43,908 bases of DNA from Bacteroides sp. (GCA_021203405.1 JAJQBG010000006.1:1-43908), one strand, 5' to 3'; positions 10,552 through 21,755 are shown, counted from the stretch's first letter. Program-made: numbers and translations. Notes: generated by a model from the letters alone, not told the origin.

Positions 10552-11738
10552 ATGGAACCTGTTTTTCCCATACAATAATTTCTGAGCTTTTAGCAGACAA
10601 GCAGTTCCTGCCATGGCTGCTCGATCCTACACCCGAACTTAATGAGTATTGGAAGAAACGTATGGAAGAAGATACGGTATTAAGGAGCCATATCCAGATC
10701 TTCAGGAAGATGTTACTGAGATCAGAGGTTGTTGAACCCACTCCCCGGTCTGAAGATAAACTCCTGATATGGAACCAAATTAAAAAAAGATAAGAGAGAG
10801 GGAAAGACCCAAAAGCCTGTTCCATTCTTTATGGGTTAAAGTAGCCTCTACAGCTGCCATAGCAGCGATTCTCGCCGGAAGCTTCTGGTTCATCTCTCCG
10901 GACAAGCATGAGATCGACTATAACCTGCTGGCAGTGATGGACGAAGAACTAATGAGATCCGGTACCATCAGCCTTGTGTTATCTGAAGAGCAGGTTATTG
11001 ATATCAAAAGATAGTTCAACCATCGCCTACAATTCAAAAGGGATCATTCAGATAGGTGAAGAAGAGAGAATTGAGACATCTGAGACACCGCAACTCAATC
11101 AATTGATAGTACCTTATGGAAAAACCACTTCCATTGTACTGAGTGACGGGACAAAAGCCTGGGTAAACTCAGGAAGTACCTTAGTATATCCGGCAGTATT
11201 CGGAAAAGACAAAAGAGAAGTTTTTCTTTCGGGAGAAGCCTATCTGGATGTTGCAAAAAACACGACTCCTTTTATTATTAAAACGAACCAGATAGATGTC
11301 CATGTATTAGGGACCCAACTAAATGTTGCAGCCTATCATGAGGAAGAATCCCAATCCGTGGTTCTGGTAACGGGATCTGTGGAAATTAAAAGCAAAGAAC
11401 AAAACAAGGGAATAAAATTAATTCCTGATCAGCTACTCACCTACCAAACCCATACTCATCAGGTCCATATAGAAAAGGTAGATACGGAGAATTACACTTC
11501 GTGGATAGACGGATATCTTCTTTTAAAGGGTGAAAGCATAAGCCATGTATTGAACAGGATCAGCCGGCACTATAATGTAAAATTCACCTATAACATGAAG
11601 GAGCTGACAGATACCCGTTTATATGGAAAACTGGACCTGGAGACCGACCTTACTAACGTCCTGAACAATATTGCCTTACTGGTGCCGGTCACTTATGAGA
11701 CCGGAACAGATGCTATCAAATTAGAATTACTTAAATAA
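10552..11738 (+). pseudogene. FecR family anti-sigma factor, three frameshifts
   Basis: Pieces: MEPVFP / IISELLADKQFLPWLLDPTPELNEYWKKRMEED...WNQIKK / KIRERERPKSLFHSLWVKVASTAAIAAILAGSFWF...LVLSEEQVIDIK / KDSSTIAYNSKG...VPYGKTTSIVLSDGTKAWVNSGSTLVYPAVF (FecR signature). Confidence 0.88.
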
Positions 11739-11745
11739 ACAACTT

Positions 11746-14700
11746 ATGAAAAGAAACAAAAAACGTAGTTACCTTTCAACCGTTCAGGTTTATCCTGAAC
11801 TATCTATACGACAACACAATTTTATCAACCTTAAATTTCATGGAATTTTTATGAAACAAAGTTTAATCATTTTTTTAATGCTGCTCAGCATTGCAGGAGT
11901 CTCGGCAAACTCCTATAGCCAAAATCTAAAGCTCGCCTTAAAGCTAAAGAATAAAACGTTAAAAGAGTTATTCAGCGAGATCGAGAAACAGAGCGAATTC
12001 ATCTTTTTATATACGGATGAAGTCAATGTAAACGAAGCTGTCAATATTTCGGTAGAGGATGCAACGATCCACGAAGTGATGGAAAAGGTTCTGGACCAGA
12101 AACAGTCCGGTTATAAAGTCGTTGAAAGACAAGTTATCCTTTTCAAAAAAGATTCGGAAGCGGGATCAGAGTCAGCTAAAGCGGCAACCCGGCCACAACA
12201 ATCAGAGACCTCTGTAAAAGGACATATAAAAAGTACCACGGGCGAACCTCTGATCGGCGTAAGTGTAGTGGAAAAAGGGACATCCAAAGGAACCATCACG
12301 GATTTTGACGGGAATTACTCTATTGAAGTTGCCCATAATGCCATATTGATATTCAGTTATATCGGATTTGAATCTCAGGAAGTTCCCGTAAACGGAAAAA
12401 CCCAGCTAAATGTTGTTATGAAAGAAGATGTAGCAGCACTGGACGAAGTGATCGTAGTAGCTTACGGTACCCAGAAAAAGAGTTCCGTTACCGGGTCCAT
12501 CTCCGTTGTGAACGCAGAAAAACTAAAAACCGCCACTTCTCCCAATGTCAATACGATGCTCCAGGGAAAAGTTCCGGGAGTTCAGGTGTTAAATACCTCC
12601 GGAAAACCCGGTGAAGCGGCCACGATCCGGATCCGTGGCAAAGGCTCTCTCTCTTCGGAGGTCAATCCATTGTGGGTCATTGACGGGGTGATAAGCGGGG
12701 TCGGTGCACAACTGAATCCGAACGAGATCGAAACTATTTCCGTACTGAAAGATGCGGCAGCAACTGCGCTATATGGATCCAGAGCCACGAACGGGGTTAT
12801 CCTGGTCACCACCAAGTCGGGACGCATGGGAGAGAATAAGATAGATGTTTCTGCTAAATTCAGTATCTCCCAACAGAACCTGGGTAAATTCAAACTCATG
12901 AACTCACGCGAACTTTATGATTATACCTCCAAAATGGATAAGTTAGATATTCCCTGGTTCAATGAAAGTTTACTGACGCACGATACCGACTGGTTTAAAA
13001 TGGCTACTCAATCAGCATTCACACAAAACTACACCCTCTCGTACAGCATGGGTAATGAAAAAGTAAGATCTTTCCTTTCGGGTGATTATTACAACGAAGA
13101 GGGTACGGTGAAAGGGTATGACTATAACCGGTACAGCATCCGGAGTAACATCGATTACTATTTCAACAAAAGACTTACCTTAAAAACAAAGTTATCCGGT
13201 ACCTACATGCATGATGAATCCAGGGAACACAGTCTGCACAGTGCAATGACCTATTTACCCTGGGATACCCCTTATAATGAAGATGGCTCTATGAGAACCG
13301 GACAAGAAGATGATTGGAAGGGCCGTGATAAAAATAACTACCTCTACAATTTACAATGGAACTGGGGCCGGAAAAAACAGTTGGGTGTTACCGGTTCAGC
13401 GGGTTTTGATTATAAACTCACGGATCACCTCACTTTTGAATCCAATAATAACATCAGTTTCCGTTATATTTACCAGGAAAGTTATGTAGATCCACGCTCT
13501 ATGGGGGCCAGTGAATATAACGGATCCATTGAAAATGTCAATGAGCTCTATACAACCTGTTATGCCAATCAGCTGCTCCGTTTTAACAACACATATAAGG
13601 ATGTACATGCATTCAATGCATTCCTGGGCTATGAATATAGTGATTATAAATATGAGAAGAACGGAGCCATCGGCCGGGGTATACCACAGGGGGGTGAAGT
13701 ACTGGAAGTCTCTTCCTCTCCCTATAGCACGACAGGCCAGAAAGGAGAATGGGCTATGCAATCCTTCTACTTCAATGCCAATTATACGTATAATGACAAG
13801 TATATGGCTCAATTCTCGTACAGGATCGATGGTTCGTCCCGTTTCGGAAGCAACAACCGGTATGGTGGTTTCTTTACCCTTGGTGGGGCCTGGTCTATCC
13901 ACAACGAGCCTTTTATGAAGCGTGTTAATTTTGTAGACCAACTCAAACTCAGAGCCAGTTATGGTTCTATCGGGAACACACCGGGTGGGGGTAATTACGG
14001 ATACTTATCGGTATACTCACTTGATACCCATTATAACGGGGTTCCGGCGGCCTTCCCGAAACGGCTCGGAAATCCGGACCTTACCTGGGAAAAATGTTAC
14101 CAGACCAATATAGGATTGGATACACGGTTGTTTAACAGGGTAAATATTAGTTTCGATTATTATCATAAAAACACATCCGACCTGTTATACCTGGTCCAGT
14201 TAACCTCCCTGACCGGATACGAAAGCCAATACAGGAATATAGGAGCAGTGAAGAACGAAGGATTTGAGATGACGGTAAGCCCCGATATAATCCGCACCAA
14301 AGATTTCTTATGGACGCTTGACTTCAATATCGGATACAATAAAGGTAAGATCAAAAAAACTGTACGAAGGAAAACAGCAGATATCCCACCTTAAGATCTT
14401 CGAAGAAGGGGCACCCATGGATTCCTGGTATTTGTACGAGTGGGCAGGTGTGGATGTACATACAGGAGACCCGATGTGGTACACACTCAGAGAAGATGGC
14501 ACCAAAGGGCTGACCACCCAATACGAAGAGGCGACCCGGACCAAAATGGGCAGTGCGAATCCTGACTTTTCGGGAGGTATAGTCAATACACTTACTTATA
14601 AAGATTTCACTTTATCTGCTATGTTCACCTTTGTTTCGGGGAACAAGATCTATCACTATGCACGGGAATTCTACGATAATGACGGAGCCTATACAGCATA

Positions 14701-15064
14701 TAACTCCATGAAACTGAAATCAGGCTGGAACAGATGGGAAAAACCGGGCGATATAGCCACCCATCCACGGGCTGTCAGCGGTGGAAATAATAATTCGAAT
14801 AAACCCTCCTCCAGATACCTGGAAGACGGAAGCTTTTTCCGCATGAACAACCTGACCTTATCTTATTCTATCCCTTCCAGGTATTTAAATAAGGTCGGAT
14901 TAAAATACGGTACGGTATCCCTGAGCGGTGAAAACCTGTTCACCCTTACTAAATTCTCGGGAACCGATGTAGAACTGGGAGCAGGAAATGCAAATAATAC
15001 GGCAGACGCGTCTTTATACCCTTCCGTCCGCCGATACTCTGTAGGATTAAACTTTACTTTTTAA
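11746..15064 (+). pseudogene. SusC/RagA TonB-linked outer membrane protein with N-terminal STN (secretin/TonB short) domain, single frameshift
   Basis: STN domain 'KNKTLKELFSEIEKQSEFIFLYTDEV', plug 'DEVIVVAYGTQKKSSVTGSISVVNAEKL', barrel. Frame breaks at A7 14353-14359; continuation in ORF 14318..15064 ends '...SVGLNFTF'. Confidence 0.88.
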
Positions 15065-15076
15065 ATCTTCAACCCA

Positions 15077-16747
15077 TTGATCATGAAAACATTTATAAAA
15101 ACACTATTTATATTCGTTCTGATTTTCTCAGCCGCAGGTTGTGACCTGGAAAGATTACCATACGATGAAATAACTAATGAGAACGTGACCGCCGAAAGCG
15201 CCGAAAATATCACATTAGGCACATACGCCAAGCTGAAAGAGGAGTATTATTATAAAGCCACTCACTATGTCAATGAATACGGAGGGGATAATATTTCACT
15301 GAGTGGAACAACGGTGGACGAATTATATTTTCTATATAAATACCAAAGATTGCCTAACAACAATTATATGGCAAATTTCTGGAAATTCAGTTACCAGGTT
15401 ATCATTAATATTAACGGCATGATCGAAAAGATCCCTGAAGGAAAATCCAGCGATATGGACCAGATACTGGGAGAGAATTACTACCTGCGTGCCTTTATGT
15501 ACTTCAACCTGGTCAATATATTTGGGCGTCCCTACGCTCAGAGTCCGGAAACTAATTTGGGGGTACCCCTTAAACTAAGTACGGATATTAATGAATACCC
15601 CAAACGGGCCACTGTATACAATGTATACGACCGGATCGTGAAAGACCCCGAAAAAGGTGCGGAGTTGATGGAGAGTGAAAAAATAAATATATATGCCTCC
15701 AAAGAGGTGGCTTACGCCTTATTATCCCGCGTCTATCTCTATATGGGAAAATGGCAAGAAGCCAAAGATTATGCAGACCTGGTCATAGAATCCGGACGCT
15801 ATACATTACTGGAAGGAGAAAGCTACCAGAAATATCCAACCTTTGTTCCCGAAAAGAACAGTGAGACTATCTGGGCTATCCGTATGATGAAAGATGTGGA
15901 TTTCAAAAAATACCACATGGCAAGTTACTCAGTAGGTTCTATGTATGCCAGGATCAACGAAACCGGATGGGGAGAGATGTATCCTTCCTCCACCTACCTG
16001 GAATTGATCGATCAGCATCCAACCGATCTACGCCACGCCTTTATCGTACCGCAGGAGTTAAGCCCGGCAAAGAAATGGATAAACTATACAAAGCCCCAGG
16101 GAGACAGCCATGTAAATGTGATGAACGAAGTAGAACTACAGGCTGACGGTACCTACCTGATCACTGAAAGGCCCGAGGAATATACCAGTAAAGTGGTACA
16201 ACAAGAGCTCCATAACGGCAGAGTACGCTATTATGTGGTCAGGAACGATGATAACAGTAAATACTTTGTAAAAATAGAGAACGCAACTAAAACCAGGAAC
16301 GGTTATCCCATGCGCTATATTTATAAATGCTCTTTGCAGGAGGAACAATCCCACCTCTGGTCGCCCATTATCCTTCGGCTGGCTGAAGTCTATCTTAACA
16401 GAGCCGAAGCCAACCATCACCTGAAGAACGATCCGGATGCCATTAAAGATATCAATATGATCCGCAGGCGGGCACAAATACCCGAAAGAGACCTGGCCGA
16501 CCTCCCTCCCGGAGAGAGTGTACTAACCTGGATACTCGAAGAGAGACGGCTGGAACTGGCCTGGGAAGGGCACCGTAAACTGGATATCTTCCGGAACGAC
16601 CTGGTCTTGGACAGAAGGTATCCCGGAGGCCATTTAAGCGGATCTCCTGTATATCCTACCATCCACCCGACTGATAACAGCATTGTGGAGCTTATCCCGC
16701 AACGCGAACTGGATGCCTATCCTACAGAATTAATACAAAATCCTTAA
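15077..16747 (+). CDS. RagB/SusD family outer membrane lipoprotein
   Basis: Uninterrupted; lipobox 'FSAAGCDLERLPYDEIT', 'RLAEVYLNRAEA', 'ILEERRLELAWEGHRKLDIFR'. Confidence 0.93.
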   Translation: MIMKTFIKTLFIFVLIFSAAGCDLERLPYDEITNENVTAESAENITLGTYAKLKEEYYYKATHYVNEYGGDNISLSGTTVDELYFLYKYQRLPNNNYMANFWKFSYQVIININGMIEKIPEGKSSDMDQILGENYYLRAFMYFNLVNIFGRPYAQSPETNLGVPLKLSTDINEYPKRATVYNVYDRIVKDPEKGAELMESEKINIYASKEVAYALLSRVYLYMGKWQEAKDYADLVIESGRYTLLEGESYQKYPTFVPEKNSETIWAIRMMKDVDFKKYHMASYSVGSMYARINETGWGEMYPSSTYLELIDQHPTDLRHAFIVPQELSPAKKWINYTKPQGDSHVNVMNEVELQADGTYLITERPEEYTSKVVQQELHNGRVRYYVVRNDDNSKYFVKIENATKTRNGYPMRYIYKCSLQEEQSHLWSPIILRLAEVYLNRAEANHHLKNDPDAIKDINMIRRRAQIPERDLADLPPGESVLTWILEERRLELAWEGHRKLDIFRNDLVLDRRYPGGHLSGSPVYPTIHPTDNSIVELIPQRELDAYPTELIQNP

Positions 16748-16760
16748 AAACAAAAAAGAT

Positions 16761-17519
16761 ATGAAAAAAATAGTCACTTTATTCATGTTGGTTTTAACTG
16801 TGTGCTCCTGCAAGGAAGAAGATACACTCATTCCCGAACCTTTGTATATAGGTGATAAGGAGGTACTCTTCACAGTGGATGCAGAAAAGAAAGAGTATGA
16901 AATTGTTTCTAACTCTCCCGTTACCATGAAAGCACCTGAATTAGATTGGTGTACCTTCTCCCTGGAAGGTAAAAAGCTTACCATCCAGGCCAAAGCGAAC
17001 ACCTCCATACCCGGACGTGAGACAACCCTGGAATTTACCAATGCAGTAAGAAGCATTACTGTTCCGGTCAAACAGGCCGGCCACCCGACCACTGCCATAG
17101 AAATTGATCATGCCACGGCAGATAGCGAGCAACCGGGTGAGACGATCGATCTCTCCTATGATAAAAACCCCTCCACCTTTTATCATGCTAACTGGGGAGA
17201 TTCCAGACCAGAGGGAACATTTGAATTAATCTATTACCTCAAAGGCGCTCCCAAACTGGCTATGATCTCTTATTACCCCCGTGTAGGTGGTGGGAACGGT
17301 ACTTTCGGTAAAATATCCATCTATGTGAGTACCGTAGATGCCAAAGAGGATTTCGTAAAGATCATGGATTACGATTGTGCCAGATCCAAAGAGGTATCTC
17401 ACATAGAATTAGCTACGTTCGTAGCAAATACATACGCAGCTAAAATTATTGTGGACGGTTCAACCAGTGCAGGTGGCTTTGCTTCCTGTTCAGAAATGGA
17501 ATTTTATGGCGTGGAATAA
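16761..17519 (+). CDS. surface lipoprotein, BACON-like plus F5/8-type C-like domain (putative glycan-binding)
   Basis: Lipobox 'LTVCSCKEED'; first half resembles BACON ('LDWCTFSLEGKKLTIQAKANTS...TLEFTNAVRSITVPVKQAG'), second half resembles a discoidin fold. Confidence 0.7.
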   Translation: MKKIVTLFMLVLTVCSCKEEDTLIPEPLYIGDKEVLFTVDAEKKEYEIVSNSPVTMKAPELDWCTFSLEGKKLTIQAKANTSIPGRETTLEFTNAVRSITVPVKQAGHPTTAIEIDHATADSEQPGETIDLSYDKNPSTFYHANWGDSRPEGTFELIYYLKGAPKLAMISYYPRVGGGNGTFGKISIYVSTVDAKEDFVKIMDYDCARSKEVSHIELATFVANTYAAKIIVDGSTSAGGFASCSEMEFYGVE

Positions 17520-17529
17520 TAGAAAAATA

Positions 17530-18837
17530 ATGAAAAAGAGCATACGTTGTGTGCTCTTTTTATGGGTTACTCTCCCACTCTTTTCATCTTGTAGCGAAAA
17601 TAGAGGAGGCAACGAAACGCGATTGCCGGTTGATGGTATAGAAATTCCCCTGGGAGGAAACTCTTATATTACCACTCCCTCCACAACCGCGAAAGTTGAA
17701 GATAACGGAATTACAGGATGGAGTGATCCGGAAACAGTATTCAGTACTTATTTCCGGGTAAACCGGCCCGGTCCTATAGACCTTTACCTGAAGTATCATA
17801 CAGCTACCGAAGGAAATACCATCGAAGTTACCTGCAAAGAGAAGAAATTCAAACTCTCTCTGGGCGGTACCACAGATCCGGAAAAACAATTTTTATCGGA
17901 ACTGTTAAGTGCGACGCAGGCTATCTACAGGTAGACTTTAAAGGCATCAGCCACCAAGGAGAGGTATATTGCCAGCCAACCGCTTTAATTGCAGATGGCC
18001 CGGGAGCAACAGATATACATTGTGTCAACGATTTTTCCTACTATTGGGGAAGAAGAGGCCCTTCCGTACACATGAGTTACACCATACCGGCAGGTATCAC
18101 TGCCGAATGGTTCTACAACGAGATCACTGTACCGGAAGGAAGCGATCCTATAGGAAGTTACTTTATGTCCAATGGCTTTGGTGAGGGATATTTTGGTATG
18201 CAGGTAAATTCAGCATCCGAACGAAGAGTCCTGTTCTCCGTATGGAGTCCTTTTTGAGACCGACGATCCCAAAGAGATCCCTGATGAACACAAAATAATA
18301 CTGGTAAAAAAGGGAAGCGATGTAAACACAGGTGAATTCGGGAACGAAGGTTCAGGCGGCCAAAGCTTTCTGCGATATAACTGGAAAGCCGGCAACACTT
18401 ATAAGTTCCTGACACGGGTCCGCCCGTCAGAGAAAGGCTATACAGAGTACACCTCCTATTTCCTGGCACCCGAAATGAAGCAATGGAAACTAATAGCCCA
18501 ATTCCTGCGGCCCGGTACCACCACTTATTATACCCGTCCGCACTCGTTCCTTGAAAATTTTGACAAGACAAAAGGTTATCTCCAACGGAGAGCCTTCTAC
18601 AACAATCAATGGATATATACTACGGAAGGAGAATGGATTGAACTGACCGGAGGTACCTTTACGGCTGACGCCACAGCCCGTGCTACTGCCAGAATGGACT
18701 ACAAGGGAGGAGTAGAACCTGAGGGTTTCTTCCTGCAAAACTGTGGGTTCTTTAACGATCCTACTCCTATCGGTAGTACCTTTAAAAGATCTCCCGGTAA
18801 CAAAAAGCCCGACATCAACTGGAAGGAGTTGGAGTAA
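17530..18837 (+). pseudogene. lipoprotein with DUF5077/DUF3472-like domains, two frameshifts
   Basis: Start MKKSIRCVLFLWVTLPLFSSCSEN at 17530 (not 17449). Frame breaks at T5 17890-17894 (continues KCDAGYLQVDFKGISHQGEVYCQPTAL) and at T5 18251-18255 (continues ETDDPKEIPDEHKIILVKKG). Confidence 0.8.
17533..17561 (+). terminator. intrinsic-terminator-like hairpin inside the 5' end of the DUF3472 gene
   Basis: aaaaagagca-tacgttgtg-tgctcttttt: perfect 10-bp inverted repeat with A- and T-runs, starting 14 nt after the upstream stop codon. Confidence 0.6.
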
Positions 18838-19162
18838 GACAGACGATTGAAAAGTGTTTTAGAAGAAGAGAAATGCAGCTAAGAGACCCAGGCTCATCAA
18901 CAGATCGAAGCTAATAACCGCTATTTGCCATTACCCCTTTTGGTTCGGGAAGGGGGGAACCCGCTGGTAGAAAAAGCAGAGAAATCACCAAAACCCCGGA
19001 AAACCGGGAAACGAGCCTGGATCTCACCTGCAATCTTATTTAATCCCACCGGGATCCCACCCCCGGCTGACTATTACAAAGATAAACAACTCTCAGTCAG
19101 CAGAGGGGATACGATTGTGTGAAAAAGGTGCTTAAATTATCCGGACCTGTTTTTTCTTTACC

Positions 19163-19762
19163 TCATTGACCAGCAGGAAAATACCGGTCGGTAAGAAGTG
19201 CCGTCTCCCGGAGCCACTCCTTCCGCCCTTCCTCCGTACTATCCGCAATGATCCGGTACATTCTCCGGTCAAACACCCGGATATCGCAAAATCCGAAAAG
19301 ACACTCTTTCCAGATATTTTCCAGCGGATCTCCGAAAACCCTGTTTTCACGCTCTTCCGCTGTATTGGATGTATTGAACACTAAACCCACTTTTGCTTTT
19401 AAGAGACCAATAGGAAGCCCTCCCCCATTATCTCCTTCCGGAAATGTATAGGCTATTCCCTGACGGAATACCCGGTCTACCCATCCTTTCAGGATAGCGG
19501 GCGGTTGCCCCCACCAGTTGGGATGCACAATGATAATACCATCCACCTCCCGGATCTCCCGGCTGTGGAGGTTCACCAGTTCATCTTCCGACTGGTCCGA
19601 AACAAGTTCTCCGGGAGTAATGACCGGATTAAATCCCTCTTTATACAGGTCGTGAAAAAACACTTCGTGCCCGTTGCTACGCAGGGTTTCTACCACAGTC
19701 GTAGCAATAGCATGGTTAAAACTTTGATCATAAGGATGTCCTAAGACAACAGAAACTTTCAT
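19163..19762 (-). CDS. NAD(P)H dehydrogenase (quinone)/flavodoxin-like fold oxidoreductase
   Basis: 'VSVVLGHPYDQSFNHAIA', 'DGIIIVHPNWWGQPPAILKGWVDRVFRQGIAYTF'. Confidence 0.9.
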   Translation of the reverse strand: MKVSVVLGHPYDQSFNHAIATTVVETLRSNGHEVFFHDLYKEGFNPVITPGELVSDQSEDELVNLHSREIREVDGIIIVHPNWWGQPPAILKGWVDRVFRQGIAYTFPEGDNGGGLPIGLLKAKVGLVFNTSNTAEERENRVFGDPLENIWKECLFGFCDIRVFDRRMYRIIADSTEEGRKEWLRETALLTDRYFPAGQ

Positions 19763-19783
19763 CGTATGCAGTTTATAATAAAA

Positions 19784-20753
19784 TTAATTAATAGATCCCT
19801 CCTTTCCACCAAAGAAACTCCCAAAGCTGAATCCTTTGAACCAGTTTCCAAAAGCACGCCCGGTAGTACTTTTTATCTTCCCCATTCCCTCCATCAATAC
19901 AGCAGGATACTCCTTAACAGATTGTTTAATAGCTTGGTGCCGGATCGTTCTGCGTAACAAACGATCGGTTACGGTTTGTGCATCCGTTCCCCGAACCAGA
20001 TAGAGGCGGGTGATATACCCGATACGCAAGGTCATCAAGGCAGAAAGAGAGCCGTCGATCACCGACTTTACAAAGATAACCGGAATTTTAAAACTACTCA
20101 GTAAAGCAGAAAAATCGATCTCTTCCAGAAAATCTTCGGAAAGGTCTGTAATAAAAGAAGCCAGGATCACTTCCAGGTAAATACGGCACAGTTGTGTCCA
20201 GGAGGGACGGAAACCCGACATCCGCACCAGCTGGTTAATCATCCGGATATTAATGATCAATACCGTCCACCCATCAAACCGGCCGTTCTGCGAAAGAGCA
20301 GTCAGTACCAGTACCGAGAGTGCATTTTCACAGATGCGCTCATCCATCTGTTTCAGCCGGTGAGCGATCTCCCGGGACAATACCTCTTGTATCTCCGGAG
20401 CTTCGCAATCCCTTATCTTTCTTAACAGATTTTCCCTGTGCTGTTTCCGCTCTTTTTTTATCAGTAATATGGCAATTATTACAGGCTAGTAACTTTCCAT
20501 AACTGACTAATTCCTCTTTATCGGCAGGGAGTTGTTCCGGATCCAGCGAGGGAGTAGCCGGAGCACGGAGTACCCGGTAAACCGGATAAAGCAGGAACCG
20601 GACGATAAGGAATAGGATCAGCAGGTAAAAAAGCCAGCCCAGCGCCGGATGAAGAAGCGAAACTTTGTCACCGATCACCAGCATATTCCCTAGCAGGATA
20701 AGAGCCAGTACCAGGAAAAGAGTGGAAAGGATAAGAAGGAGATTGCGTTTCAT
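19784..20753 (-). pseudogene. membrane protein, DUF697/YcjF-like C-terminal region, single frameshift
   Basis: ORF 20340..20753 (two TM segments) and ORF 19784..20380 join across A7 (minus strand; T7 at 20453-20459) via 'DKKERKQHRENLLRKIRDCEAPEIQEVLSREI'. Confidence 0.65.
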
Positions 20754-20767
20754 GGGACTCGGTATTT

Positions 20768-20812
20768 AAAAAAGGGGTATCTACCCCGGAGATCTGGTTT
20801 GTACATACCCCT
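20768..20812 (-). terminator. terminator with two alternative stems downstream of the nucleotidyltransferase
   Basis: Minus strand AGGGGTAT-(N17)-GGGGTAG-ATACCCCTTTTTT: either upstream GGGGTA copy can pair with the single TACCCC arm before the T-run. Confidence 0.6.
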
Positions 20813-20846
20813 GATTATATAGTTACTGTTCTATCAGTAAAAGAGA

Positions 20847-21755
20847 TCAGAAAAGTTGCTGCGGATATTCACCGGCATCTACCAGTGCCTGTATCTTATC
20901 CACAACTCCCTGGCGATCTTCAGCGTACGTTACACCAAACCATTTGGAAGTGGTATCCAGAACTTTTACGCGGGCTGTTCCTTCGTTGATCAGTTTATTG
21001 ACCATCAGCGGAATAAAATACTCGGCTTTCAGGTTATCCATATTCTCTGTCAGGAACTCTTTGAAATACTCTTCCGAATAATCAAAATAGTTGGGAGTAA
21101 AGCCCCACATATTCATAGATACCGGCGTATTATCTTCAATGGTTACCAGCCGGCCATTCTCATCGGTAAAAGAAACTTTGCCGTCAATGCGTTCAATGGC
21201 AGTACGTTCGACTACCGTAGTCAGGTAATCATCCTCGTCTGTTTCGCAGACTCCACGGGCTACACTTCCACTTTCAGAAAGCGTGTTGCCCACCCGGTAC
21301 CCTACCATACAGTAATCATTCTTCTTCCCTTCCATCTCAGCCAATGCTTTTCCGAGTACGGCAAAACTATCCCGACCGTAAAAGTCATCCGCATTGATCA
21401 CCGCGAACGGCTCTTTGATCACATCCTTACCCATCAGCACCGCATGGTTGGTTCCCCAGGGTTTCACACGGTCCGCAGGACAGGTAAATCCCTCCGGCAG
21501 GTTATCCAACGCCTGGAACACCAGTTCTACCGGTATATGATCTTCATATTTGCTCAATATCTTTTCCCGGAAATCTTGCTCAAAATCCTTGCGGATCACA
21601 AAGACAACTTTTCCGAATCCGCCGCGAATAGCATCAAAAATGGAGTAATCCATAATGGTTTCCCCGTTAGGGCCCAGGCCATCCAGCTGTTTAAGGCCTC
21701 CATAACGGCTTCCCATTCCTGCTGCCAGGACAAATAGTGTTGGTTTCATGTTCAA
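20847..21755 (-). CDS. sugar nucleotidyltransferase family protein
   Basis: 'LFVLAAGMGSRYGGLKQLDGLGPNGETIMDYSIFDA' nucleotide-binding signature, 'VINADDFYGRDSF'. Confidence 0.9.
   Translation of the reverse strand: MNMKPTLFVLAAGMGSRYGGLKQLDGLGPNGETIMDYSIFDAIRGGFGKVVFVIRKDFEQDFREKILSKYEDHIPVELVFQALDNLPEGFTCPADRVKPWGTNHAVLMGKDVIKEPFAVINADDFYGRDSFAVLGKALAEMEGKKNDYCMVGYRVGNTLSESGSVARGVCETDEDDYLTTVVERTAIERIDGKVSFTDENGRLVTIEDNTPVSMNMWGFTPNYFDYSEEYFKEFLTENMDNLKAEYFIPLMVNKLINEGTARVKVLDTTSKWFGVTYAEDRQGVVDKIQALVDAGEYPQQLF

Noticed and set aside
17449-17530. Upstream start of the DUF3472 ORF
   Set aside because: It overlaps the 3' end of the BACON/discoidin gene; lipoprotein signal starts at ATG 17530.
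20856-21737. 293 aa plus-strand ORF antisense to the nucleotidyltransferase
   Set aside because: Sense strand encodes an obvious conserved enzyme; antisense frame has no recognisable motif.
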